Origin: Rubripirellula reticaptiva
GTDB taxonomy: Bacteria > Planctomycetota > Planctomycetia > Pirellulales > Pirellulaceae
Reading direction: 5' to 3'
Assembly (NCBI RefSeq): GCF_007860175.1
Contig: NZ_SJPX01000001.1
Location: 1,240,001 to 1,304,000 of the forward strand
Length of the DNA stretch: 64,000 nucleotides
The position numbers were made by a program, and so were the translations under genes. Within the stretch, counting starts at the first letter, position 1, and each line of letters begins with the position of its first letter. Shown piece after piece: positions 17,128-24,440 of this stretch. The notes under the pieces are model-generated. The model was not told where the DNA came from. It searched no databases and saw only the letters and a program-made list of their open reading frames with translations.

Positions 17128-17222
17128 ATCGCCAGTGTTCACGTCCCTGGGTGAACTTGATCTGCTTCCCGCAGCGATCGAGTTTGCCGACCCAGCGGGG
17201 ACGAGATCACTGGCGATTTTTC
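17128..17222. terminator. Structured terminator candidate between convergent genes
   Basis: ATCGCCAGTG (17128-17137) pairs perfectly with CACTGGCGAT (17208-17217), which is followed by TTTTTC on the plus strand. A smaller hairpin (GTTCAC 17137-17142, GTGAAC 17151-17156) lies inside. The stem plus T-run fits a terminator for the protease transcript with an unusually large loop, or the 3' end of a small structured RNA. Confidence 0.45.
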
Positions 17223-17227
17223 TGGAT

Positions 17228-18025
17228 TCAAGTGATCTCAATCACAGCTTCGATTCCGGGTTTCCCATAGACGGCTGATCCGGTTCGCACCGTCAAGTTC
17301 TCGGCCATCTGCACGACGCCTTCGTGATGTGTGTGACCACACAGTACGCTAATACTGACGCTCGGGTGCGACTGGTTGTACTGTAGCAGAACCTGGCCCA
17401 AGGCGCCGCATACAAACGAGGGAGCCCAGTTGTCGTCTGCGATTCGGCCCTCGTACCAGCATGCTTCGCGAAATGGCGGCAAGTGGGTCAGTACCGTAAT
17501 CTGCCGAGCCGTTGCCGGCAGTATCGCCAGTTTGTTGGCGAGACGTTCGGCGGATTCGTGCCCCAGTTGCCGGAGTCTCTTTGTCAGGTTTTTGTGCGTC
17601 AGCCCGGTGAGGTCTTCGATCTTTTCGAAGTCGCGCAACCGGATCGGTGAATGGTCGAAGTCGCCAACGGTGGCGTCGCCCCAGCCGTCTTCACCGACGA
17701 GGAAGACATTGTCGATCAGTTCAATCGGTTGAGAATCGGTCAGATAGACCAGTCGGCGATCGTCGCGTGTGGCCGAGACAACGTCACGCCGTGTGCGGCT
17801 GATTGAGGAATCGTAGAAATCGTGGTTGCCAAGAACAAAGTAGACAGGCAGGTTGGACGCATCGGCGACGCGACGAAGTTGGATGACGACGTCTTCGCCT
17901 TCGGAGATATCGCCAGTGATCCACAGCCCGTCGGGCGACGTTGCCGTAACATCAGCGACCCAGTCTTGCCAGGCGGATTCGGGAACATGATCGAAGTGCG
18001 GGTCAGTCGTCCAAACGAATTTCAC
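17228..18025 (-). CDS. Calcineurin-like metallophosphoesterase
   Basis: A 265-residue protein with the full set of metallophosphoesterase metal-binding motifs in order: DPHFD (DxH, about 8-12), GDISE (38-42, the GDxxE position), GNHD (66-69), THLPPF (an isolated His) and CGHTHH near the end. The family hydrolyses phosphomonoesters or diesters, including nucleotides and cyclic nucleotides, with two metal ions; the substrate cannot be told from sequence. There is no signal peptide, so it is probably cytoplasmic. The start is GTG at 18025 with AAGGG upstream. It lies about 90 bases after metK on the same strand, with a hairpin in the gap. Confidence 0.88.
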   Translation of the reverse strand: MKFVWTTDPHFDHVPESAWQDWVADVTATSPDGLWITGDISEGEDVVIQLRRVADASNLPVYFVLGNHDFYDSSISRTRRDVVSATRDDRRLVYLTDSQPIELIDNVFLVGEDGWGDATVGDFDHSPIRLRDFEKIEDLTGLTHKNLTKRLRQLGHESAERLANKLAILPATARQITVLTHLPPFREACWYEGRIADDNWAPSFVCGALGQVLLQYNQSHPSVSISVLCGHTHHEGVVQMAENLTVRTGSAVYGKPGIEAVIEIT

Positions 18026-18045
18026 CGCAACATTCCCTTACCTCC

Positions 18046-18065
18046 GGCCAGGACTTGTCCTGGCC
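18046..18065. repeat. 20-base palindrome between metK and the phosphoesterase gene
   Basis: GGCCAGGAC and GTCCTGGCC (18046-18054, 18057-18065) form a 9-base perfect inverted repeat with a 2-base centre. On the minus strand it is followed immediately by GGAGG and then the phosphoesterase start. It may end part of the metK transcript, or be an operator; there is no T-run. Confidence 0.45.
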
Positions 18066-18117
18066 TTCGTAGCTTGACCAACGTGGCTCGATCTGTGGCC
18101 GTGCGACAATGCCCTGA

Positions 18118-19362
18118 CTAAGCCGATGCGGTTGCACCGGCGGCAGCGGCAAGTGTTTCTGCCTTGTCAGTCTTTTCCCATGTGAAGCCGTCGCCTTCGC
18201 GGCCGAAGTGACCGCCAGCGCTGGTCTCTTTGAACACTGGACGACGCAGTTGCAGGTGATTGATGATGCCTGCAGGCGTCAGTGGGAAATGGGCTCGGAC
18301 CAGCTCGCACAATTGTGCATCATCGATCTTGCCAGTGCCTTCGGTGTCCACGTTCACGCTGACGGGTTCGGTCACACCGATCGCGTAAGCCAGTTGGACT
18401 TCGCAGCGTTCGGCCAAGCCAGATGCAACGATGTTCTTGGCAACGTAGCGAGCCATGTAGGCCGCACTGCGGTCAACCTTGGTGCTGTCCTTGCCACTGA
18501 ACGCGCCGCCGCCGTGACGACCCCAACCACCATAGGTGTCAACGATGATCTTACGGCCGGTCAAGCCACAGTCACCGTGCGGTCCGCCAACGACGAACTT
18601 GCCCGTTGGGTTGATGTGATACTTGACTTCGCCCTTGACCAAGTTCGCCGGTAATTCGGGGACGATGATCTTGTCGATGATGAATTTCTTGATTTCGTCG
18701 TTGGTCACATCGGGGCTGTGTTGAGCGCTGACGACGACGGTGTCGATTCGAACCGGCGTGTTGCCCTCGTATTCGACAGTGACTTGAGCTTTGTTGTCAG
18801 GACGCAGCCAGTCGACTTCTTTGTTGAAGCGGGCTTCGGTCAGACGGTTGATGATGCGATGCGACAATGCGATCGGCAACGGCATCATTTCAGGAGTGTC
18901 TTTGCACGCGTAGCCGAACATCAAACCTTGGTCACCAGCGCCGATGTCCTTGCCAGATGAGTCGTCCGAGTTCACGCCTTGGGCAATGTCGGGGCTCTGT
19001 GTGTCTAGCGAAACCATGACCGAGCAGGTGCTGCCATTGATGCCCATTTGGTCATCGGTGTAGCCGACTTCGTTGATCACTCCACGGACGACGTCGGCAT
19101 AGTTGATCTTGGCCTTGGTCGAGATTTCGCCGGCAATGATCGCGATGCCGGTGGTGACCATCGTTTCGCAAGCGACGCGGCTGTTGGGATCTTCGGTCAA
19201 CAGAGCGTCCAAGATGCCGTCGGAAATTCGGTCCGCCAGCTTATCAGGGTGTCCCATGCTGACCGATTCGCTAGTAAACAGATAACGAGAGCTTGTCACG
19301 ACGGCTTTCTCCGGGCTTCCGTCCCCGCGGGGACGTGTAAGGTCTAAAATAAACGCAGACAT
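18118..19362 (-). CDS. metK: S-adenosylmethionine synthase
   Basis: The protein makes SAM from methionine and ATP in the cytoplasm. Landmarks: [16 protein letters not shown] (26-41), [12 protein letters not shown] (the ATP-binding hexapeptide GAGDQG), [19 protein letters not shown] (the P-loop-like motif) and the C-terminal HFGREG. The length of 414 includes about 20 residues before the usual family start. The ATG at 19362 has no obvious ribosome site, whereas a GTG at 19299 is preceded by GGAG 9 bases upstream and would give a standard-length protein; the true start may be there. The divergent neighbour is a VWA protein gene. I see no SAM riboswitch upstream. Confidence 0.96.
   Translation of the reverse strand: MSAFILDLTRPRGDGSPEKAVVTSSRYLFTSESVSMGHPDKLADRISDGILDALLTEDPNSRVACETMVTTGIAIIAGEISTKAKINYADVVRGVINEVGYTDDQMGINGSTCSVMVSLDTQSPDIAQGVNSDDSSGKDIGAGDQGLMFGYACKDTPEMMPLPIALSHRIINRLTEARFNKEVDWLRPDNKAQVTVEYEGNTPVRIDTVVVSAQHSPDVTNDEIKKFIIDKIIVPELPANLVKGEVKYHINPTGKFVVGGPHGDCGLTGRKIIVDTYGGWGRHGGGAFSGKDSTKVDRSAAYMARYVAKNIVASGLAERCEVQLAYAIGVTEPVSVNVDTEGTGKIDDAQLCELVRAHFPLTPAGIINHLQLRRPVFKETSAGGHFGREGDGFTWEKTDKAETLAAAAGATASA
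19321..19334. repeat. 14-base perfect palindrome near the metK start
   Basis: GTCCCCGCGGGGAC is self-complementary. It lies in the N-terminal codons if translation starts at 19362, or in the leader of metK if it starts at the GTG at 19299. It could be an operator or form a strong hairpin in the leader. Confidence 0.4.
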
Positions 19363-19485
19363 AGGCTACTTGCCCGACGCCAAAAAGAGAAGCGGCGCAG
19401 GAAATCTATTATGGGCGCCCCTGCAATACGCACTAGATTTGCTACTTTTCAGCGGTCGCCTTTACCAATTGATTGACCGGAACGC

Positions 19486-20505
19486 ATGAACCATTCCGCC
19501 CCGGCGGCCCAGCCCGTTGACCTGACTCCGTCGCCCCCAGCCTGGCCGGCGCTGGTGATGTCGTTGGTTTTTCACATCCTTTTGCTAACCACGATCGGGC
19601 TGATCTGGACCCAAAACCCGCTTGGTAGCGGTGAAATCACGGATCGTCCGGTTGGCATCGCGATTGTCCACCGGATGCCTGATCGAGACCTTTACACCGA
19701 ACCGGTCGTTCCCCAAGTCATCGAGCAGCCGACTTCTGAAGCGGCCTCGGCGGCTGCCGCGGCTAGCCCCGCAGCCCCGCCGGCCGACCTTTCGCCGCCG
19801 CTGGATCTTGATGGGATTTTAAAAGCAATTCAGTCCACTCCGTCGCCAATTTCCGGCACGGGTATGGCCGGCGAGACGAATTTGGACGGTGACGCGTTCG
19901 GATCGGCAGGCGGAAAAACGACTTCCGGTGACTCCAGCGACTCGACCGCAATGCTGTTCGGCGTCTCGGGAAGCGGATCGCGGTTCGTCTATGTATTTGA
20001 CCGCAGCGACAGCATGAATGGCTTTGGCGGAAAACCGCTACGGGCCGCCAAAGCGGAACTGATTCGCAGCCTCGGGTCGCTGTCGGACAAGCAACGTTTC
20101 CAACTAATTTTTTACAACGATAAACCGACACCCTTTCGAATGACCGGTGTGCCGCTGCAGATGATGGCCGGCGATGATCCGAACGTCATGATGGCAACTC
20201 AGTACGTCAATTCCATCACGGCGTTTGGCGGCACCGAACACGAATCGGCGATCAAGATGGCGTTGCGGTTGTCGCCCGACGTCATCTTCTTTTTGACCGA
20301 TGCCCGCATTCCGAGACTATCCAGTGGTGACCTTCGCGAAATTCAAGCGAGGGCTCAGCAGGTGGGGACTACGATTCACGCGATCGAGTTTGGGCCGGAT
20401 CCGGTCCCGCCGATCGACAGTTTTTTGCGAGACCTAGCGTCCATGAACCAAGGCCAGTATCAGTACGTCGACGTTCGCGGCTTGAAGTCGCCCGGTACGC
20501 AATGA
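19486..20505 (+). CDS. Membrane-anchored VWA-domain protein
   Basis: A 339-residue protein with one N-terminal membrane segment (about 19-42, WPALVMSLVFHILLLTTIGL), a long Ala/Pro-rich and Gly/Ser-rich linker (about 85-160), and a von Willebrand factor A domain (about 165-330). The metal-ion-dependent adhesion site is visible as DRSDSM (FVYVFDRSDSMNG) with TAFGGTEHE and the later FFLTDARI. Such proteins are common in Planctomycetes next to ExbB/ExbD genes and are thought to work in envelope complexes; that role is inferred. Its stop overlaps the next start (ATGA), so it is translationally coupled to the secreted repeat-like protein that follows. Confidence 0.85.
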   Translation: MNHSAPAAQPVDLTPSPPAWPALVMSLVFHILLLTTIGLIWTQNPLGSGEITDRPVGIAIVHRMPDRDLYTEPVVPQVIEQPTSEAASAAAAASPAAPPADLSPPLDLDGILKAIQSTPSPISGTGMAGETNLDGDAFGSAGGKTTSGDSSDSTAMLFGVSGSGSRFVYVFDRSDSMNGFGGKPLRAAKAELIRSLGSLSDKQRFQLIFYNDKPTPFRMTGVPLQMMAGDDPNVMMATQYVNSITAFGGTEHESAIKMALRLSPDVIFFLTDARIPRLSSGDLREIQARAQQVGTTIHAIEFGPDPVPPIDSFLRDLASMNQGQYQYVDVRGLKSPGTQ

Positions 20506-21422
20506 AACATTGCTACACCATGACGTGGACTCGCACTCTTACCGCCGGATACCTTGTCTGTGTCACGGCAATCGCAACCGCGCAAACGCCCGAGCGCATT
20601 TGGTTGCAGCCGATGCCACCGACTCGCGCCGAAAGCGACTGGTATCCTCGCGCGATCACGATCGTCGAAGGTGCCGTCGTTGATTTTGATCATCAACAGC
20701 TTCGTGTGATTGCCGCGGGCGATGAAGCTGAAACGATCGTGTCGGCGCGGCGAGTGATCTGGATCGAACCGGGGGCGGTTTCGTCTGAGCAAGCAGACGC
20801 GATCGAGCAGTATGAATCTGGGAATTATGCAAATGCCCTTTCGGCTTTGCCGGCGATCTTGAAACAGCGGCCGCCGGTTTGGCGACAGCAATGGTTGACG
20901 ATGATGGCGGCCAATGCCGCGTGGAAAACATCGCGTGCCGATATCGCATTGGAATTGGTTTCGCAGCTCGATCGTCGCCCGCTGCCGCCGTTGGTGATCG
21001 CATGGTTGCCGGTGGCGTGGAAGAACGGTGGGCAATCGGCTGTGGTGGTTCAAGCCGCCAAGGCTCGCCTACAGGATCCGTCGTTGGCCGTTCAATTGGT
21101 CGCGGCAAGTTGGTTGTTGTCGTCTGCCGATCGCAGCGAGGCGACTTCGGTTCTGCAATCGCTTGCCACGCAAACCGATCGCACCGACATCGCGCGGCAA
21201 GCAAAGTGTTTGGCTTGGCGAACGGCGACTCCACCACAGGTCGCAGCGTCGTCGCAACGCTGGCAACAAGAACTAATGAAGCTGCCGATGGTCTGGCAGG
21301 TCGGTCCCACGGTCACCTTGGTCGATAAGTTTCAATCCGCCGGTCAAGATGAATCCGCAAAGCGATTGAAATGGTCTCTGGAACTGACGCCCATTCATCC
21401 GCACCCGGCACTGCAAGACTAG
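20502..21422 (+). CDS. Secreted helical-repeat-like protein, coupled to the VWA gene
   Basis: A 306-residue protein with a signal peptide (about 1-28, ending ATAQT). The first part is beta-like (RAITIVEGAVVDFDHQQLRV), and from about residue 100 on it is helical with TPR-like spacing (YESGNYANALSALPAIL, TSRADIALELVSQL, ADRSEATSVLQSLA). I do not recognise a family. It shares an ATGA overlap with the VWA gene, so the two products are probably made in equal amounts and may form a periplasmic assembly. Its 3' end converges on the ArgE/DapE-type gene with only about 20 bases between stops. Confidence 0.75.
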   Translation: MKHCYTMTWTRTLTAGYLVCVTAIATAQTPERIWLQPMPPTRAESDWYPRAITIVEGAVVDFDHQQLRVIAAGDEAETIVSARRVIWIEPGAVSSEQADAIEQYESGNYANALSALPAILKQRPPVWRQQWLTMMAANAAWKTSRADIALELVSQLDRRPLPPLVIAWLPVAWKNGGQSAVVVQAAKARLQDPSLAVQLVAASWLLSSADRSEATSVLQSLATQTDRTDIARQAKCLAWRTATPPQVAASSQRWQQELMKLPMVWQVGPTVTLVDKFQSAGQDESAKRLKWSLELTPIHPHPALQD

Positions 21423-21443
21423 CGGTTGCTTGCGAGTAAACAG

Positions 21444-22613
21444 TCATAGCTTCATCGTGCACCAACGCCGAACCACGTCGGTATAGATGTCGGCACCGCG
21501 ACTGAGTTGATCCAAGCTGATCCACTCGTTTGTGGTATGAGCTTGGGCGATATCACCGGGGCCGAAGATGACGCGTTGTTCCAGTTCGTAAAACTCACCC
21601 GCATCCGTACCGTAGCAAACTGTGTTGGAGGGACTGCCGACAAGTTTGCAAAGGTCAGTAATGCAGTGCGAATCGGGCTGGATCCAAACCGGGTTGCCAC
21701 CTTTGAATCGTTTAAATTCGAGACCCCGTAATTTAGCCGCTTCGGCAACTCTTGCGATCAACCCTTCGCCGTCGATTGTCGGCATCGTGCGAAGACAGCA
21801 CCACGCGACCGAACGTTCTGGAGTGATATTGACTGCCGTGCATCCGTCGCTGACACCGAAGTTCCACGACAAGTGCGGCGGGTCAAAACGATGGTCCATC
21901 AGAGACTCGTCGGATCGAGTTTCGTCGCCAATGTCTCGCAGTAATTCCAATATCGGCACAATAGCGATGTTCGCGTTGACGCCCGCGTCGGTACTGCTGT
22001 GGGCGGCTTTGCCGTGGCTGGTGACCGAGAAACCAGCGATCCCTTTGTGAGCATGAACGACACGCAGTCCCGTGGGTTCGCCGATGATGGCAAGCGGTTG
22101 GGCATCGACGATTTCGCGATAGGCTGCCGAGTGATTGACCAAGTGCGCGGCGCCTTCGAAACCGACTTCTTCGTCGGCCGTGCATACGATCCACAGCGGT
22201 GAGGTCTGTTCGGCGCGAGTCACGCGATCGGCCGCGGCCAACATCGCAACGAGCGACCCTTTCATGTCACACGAACCGCGTCCATACAAACGTTCGTTGG
22301 CAATCGTGGCGACGAAGGCGTCGTCCGAAGGTCCGTTCCACTGGGTGACGGGAACAACATCGGTATGGCAAAAGTAAGCCAGTCCGGAGTTGCCCCGCGG
22401 ATTGCCCCCGATAGGATCGCGGCACGCCACCAAGTTCATTTTGCGAATGCCGGCCGAGTCAAGGTACTCCGTTGTCTCAACGACAAAGCCGAGTTCTTCC
22501 AAGTAACCGCGGACGTGGTTGGATACGTCCACGTTGCTAGTGGCGCTAACCGAAGGAAAGCGAATCAAATCAGCAAGAGCATCGGTGAGACAGATATTCG
22601 ACATGAGCCCCAT
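21444..22613 (-). CDS. ArgE/DapE-family M20 metallopeptidase (acetylornithine deacetylase-like)
   Basis: A 389-residue M20 enzyme. Metal-binding positions are visible: FCHTDVVP (first His), GRGSCDMKGSL (bridging Asp), ADEEVGFEGA (Glu general base and ligand), IIGEPTG (Glu) and AQAHTTNEW (last His). The dimerisation domain contains KAAHSSTDAG. It is closest to ArgE, which removes acetyl from N-acetylornithine; a related amide substrate is possible. ATGs at 22613 and 22604 are both plausible; an upstream GTG is less so. A decayed copy of its 5' end and promoter lies at 24.0-24.2 kb. It is transcribed away from the alkA-like gene. Confidence 0.9.
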   Translation of the reverse strand: MGLMSNICLTDALADLIRFPSVSATSNVDVSNHVRGYLEELGFVVETTEYLDSAGIRKMNLVACRDPIGGNPRGNSGLAYFCHTDVVPVTQWNGPSDDAFVATIANERLYGRGSCDMKGSLVAMLAAADRVTRAEQTSPLWIVCTADEEVGFEGAAHLVNHSAAYREIVDAQPLAIIGEPTGLRVVHAHKGIAGFSVTSHGKAAHSSTDAGVNANIAIVPILELLRDIGDETRSDESLMDHRFDPPHLSWNFGVSDGCTAVNITPERSVAWCCLRTMPTIDGEGLIARVAEAAKLRGLEFKRFKGGNPVWIQPDSHCITDLCKLVGSPSNTVCYGTDAGEFYELEQRVIFGPGDIAQAHTTNEWISLDQLSRGADIYTDVVRRWCTMKL

Positions 22614-22709
22614 TCTAAGCCGCACGATTCAAACCCGCCACGACACTTCATGAGCAACAAACGCGGTTAACGTAACCGTTCTCGGCCGTCCACGAGAGAG
22701 CGGTTAGCT

Positions 22710-22738
22710 TTGACACTCTGCTATAGACTGCTTAGTTG
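22710..22738 (+). promoter_or_regulatory. Candidate promoter for the alkA-like gene
   Basis: TTGACA at 22710-22715 is followed 17 bases later by TAGTTG (22733-22738), which is a good -35 box with a weak -10 box, 54 bases before the ATG. The divergent ArgE-like gene starts about 100 bases away on the other strand. Confidence 0.3.
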
Positions 22739-22791
22739 TCCCTATTGCCTCAACCAAATCCAAGCCAGGTTGGCTAAGCCTTCCCACCAAC

Positions 22792-23430
22792 ATGTGCGTC
22801 AATAAGCTCACTCGAGAATCCATCAGGACGGTCGCAACGGAATTGGCTCGTCGTGATCCGGTCCTCGCGTCCGTCCTTGACCAACATGGTCCACCACCGC
22901 TGTGGAAACGTCCAGCGACTCTGTCCACGTTGGTCCGAATCATCCTGGAACAACAAGTATCGCTTGCGTCCGCCAAAGCGACGTTTGATCGGCTGGTGGT
23001 CGCCTGCGAGGGCGAAGTCACTGAAGGATCGCTCGTCAATCTTGGTCAAAGCCAACTCGCCGACCTCGGCTTTACTCGTCAAAAAGCTCGTTACACCTTC
23101 ACTCTTGCCCAAGACGTCGCTGAAGGTCGTTTCAACGTCAGCAGTCTCGCAAGAAAATCCGACGACCAAGTCCGCACCGAAATCACAGCGAGATTGGGCA
23201 TGGGCCATTGGACCGCGGATGTCTTCCTGATGATGGCATTGTTGCGCCCCGACCTTTTACCAACTGGCGATCTAGCACTTGTCAAAGGGTTGCAAGAACT
23301 CGACGAAACAACCTATCCCACGTCGCAGTCACTGATTCAGCGAGCCATGATTTGGCGACCCTACCGTAGCGTCGCGACCAGGATGGTTTGGCAAAGTTAC
23401 CTGGCTCGGCGAGGAAGAAGGCTGTTGTAA
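22792..23430 (+). CDS. DNA-3-methyladenine glycosylase II-like (HhH-GPD)
   Basis: A 212-residue base-excision repair enzyme of the AlkA type. It has the start of the HhH-GPD domain (FATLSTLVRIILEQQVS-like at about 42-58), the hairpin-helix-hairpin LGMGHWTADVFLM (about 140-152), and the catalytic aspartate in LPTGDLALVKGL, where AlkA has a similar DLAL stretch. These enzymes remove alkylated purines and pyrimidines. The length fits short stand-alone AlkA proteins that lack the N-terminal domain. The downstream 70 bases hold a fragment of another gene, starting two bases after the stop. Confidence 0.88.
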   Translation: MCVNKLTRESIRTVATELARRDPVLASVLDQHGPPPLWKRPATLSTLVRIILEQQVSLASAKATFDRLVVACEGEVTEGSLVNLGQSQLADLGFTRQKARYTFTLAQDVAEGRFNVSSLARKSDDQVRTEITARLGMGHWTADVFLMMALLRPDLLPTGDLALVKGLQELDETTYPTSQSLIQRAMIWRPYRSVATRMVWQSYLARRGRRLL

Positions 23431-23431
23431 A

Positions 23432-23503
23432 CGAAGCTTCGCGAAGCGGCTCTTCGGAAATTGAAAACGTTGTAAGTTTTTCCGCCAGCGGAAACGGGAA
23501 CTC
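23432..23503 (-). pseudogene. 72-base fragment of a paralogue of the 28.6-30.1 kb gene
   Basis: Read on the minus strand, the fragment translates without stops to a peptide beginning EFPFPLAEKLTTFSISE. The membrane protein gene at 28644-30140 encodes EFPFPLAEKLATFSIAE in the same register, and the DNA match is about 85% over roughly 70 bases by eye. No homology extends further on either side. It is an orphan piece of a duplicated gene. Confidence 0.75.
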
Positions 23504-24007
23504 ACTGTTTTTTGAGACGGCGACTCCGTAGGTGCCGGTTTGGATTAAGCCAGCCGACGGCAGTGGATTGCAGGAGGCATCCGCGTGCGATCTTCACGTT
23601 CAGCTAAGTCATCGATGCGGTCCTTCACACCGGTAAACCGGCTTGATTGGGAAGTCTCGGCGATCGTCGACCAGATCGGATTCAAGCCAACGTTAGCCAA
23701 ACAGGCCGCCGCCGGCCCGCCACTTCATCGCTCTAAATTACCAGCACATCCGGCCGGTTCCGCAAGGCTCATTCGATATGGTTGTGCCTCAGCGTGTAGG
23801 TCAGACAGTTCGACGGCAAGAACACTGGCGAGTACATCGCTGGACGCAATGGAGGAGCTGAACTTTGGCAGGATATAGAACTTCGCCACGAGCAACTCTG
23901 GGTAGGGAGCGACCTTCCGCAAGGATGCGATTGAGCTGGGAAGGCCAAAATTTGAAGAAGCGAACGGTCGAGAACAACGCGAGTTGATGTCTGCCCCTTT
24001 TCGCTTT
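23504..24007. other. Gene-poor stretch without convincing coding sequence
   Basis: About 500 bases between two gene remnants. Short open frames exist on both strands (for example 23585-23878 on plus and 23801-24064 on minus), but none has a recognisable domain, a good ribosome site or a codon pattern like its neighbours. It is probably decayed sequence. I see no RNA gene or repeat here. Confidence 0.5.
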
Positions 24008-24161
24008 TGAAATACTCCGTTGCCTCAACGACAAAGCCGAATTATCGGGGGTAACCACGGACAAGGGGCGATACGGCGACGTTGCTAGTGGCGCTAACCG
24101 TGGGAAGGCGACTCAAAGCTGCAAAGGTAGCCGTGAGACCGATATTGGGCATGAACGTCAT
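24008..24161 (-). pseudogene. Decayed duplicate of the 5' end of the ArgE/DapE-type gene
   Basis: The minus-strand translation from the ATG at 24152 begins MPNIGLTATFAALSRLPTVS and continues with SATSNVAVS. The intact gene at 21444-22613 has MSNICLTDALADLIRFPSVS and SATSNVDVS in the same frame. The copy has an in-frame stop (TAA, at 24042-24044) but no frameshift, and ends after about 50 codons. Homology continues upstream of the start to about 24240, so the promoter region was copied too. Confidence 0.85.
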
Positions 24162-24440
24162 TCTTAGCCGCGTTTTTCAAACCCGCCACGACACATAACA
24201 CGCAACAAACGATTGTTGGCGTAATCGCCCCGGCCCGACGGAGGAGAGGGTGACTGAACTTTTGGCTCGCTGCCAAAATTGTTGGTTCCCCCCCTTTCGC
24301 CGGGTGACTAACATCGACCAGTTGCAGACCCCGAGCAATCAAAGCACGTTTCCATCTGGAACATTTACCACCACGTCCGTAATTGTTTACACGCTGTCTT
24401 CGCAGACAAAAACGGCCGACAACAACCGAGGATTCCATCG

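Noticed and set aside
19363-19485. A SAM riboswitch upstream of metK
   Set aside because: Only 120 bases separate metK from the VWA gene, and I do not see the conserved core of any SAM riboswitch class.
23585-23878. Possible small gene in the 23.5-24.0 kb gap
   Set aside because: Ser/Arg/Ala-rich, no domain, poor start context and surrounded by gene remnants.
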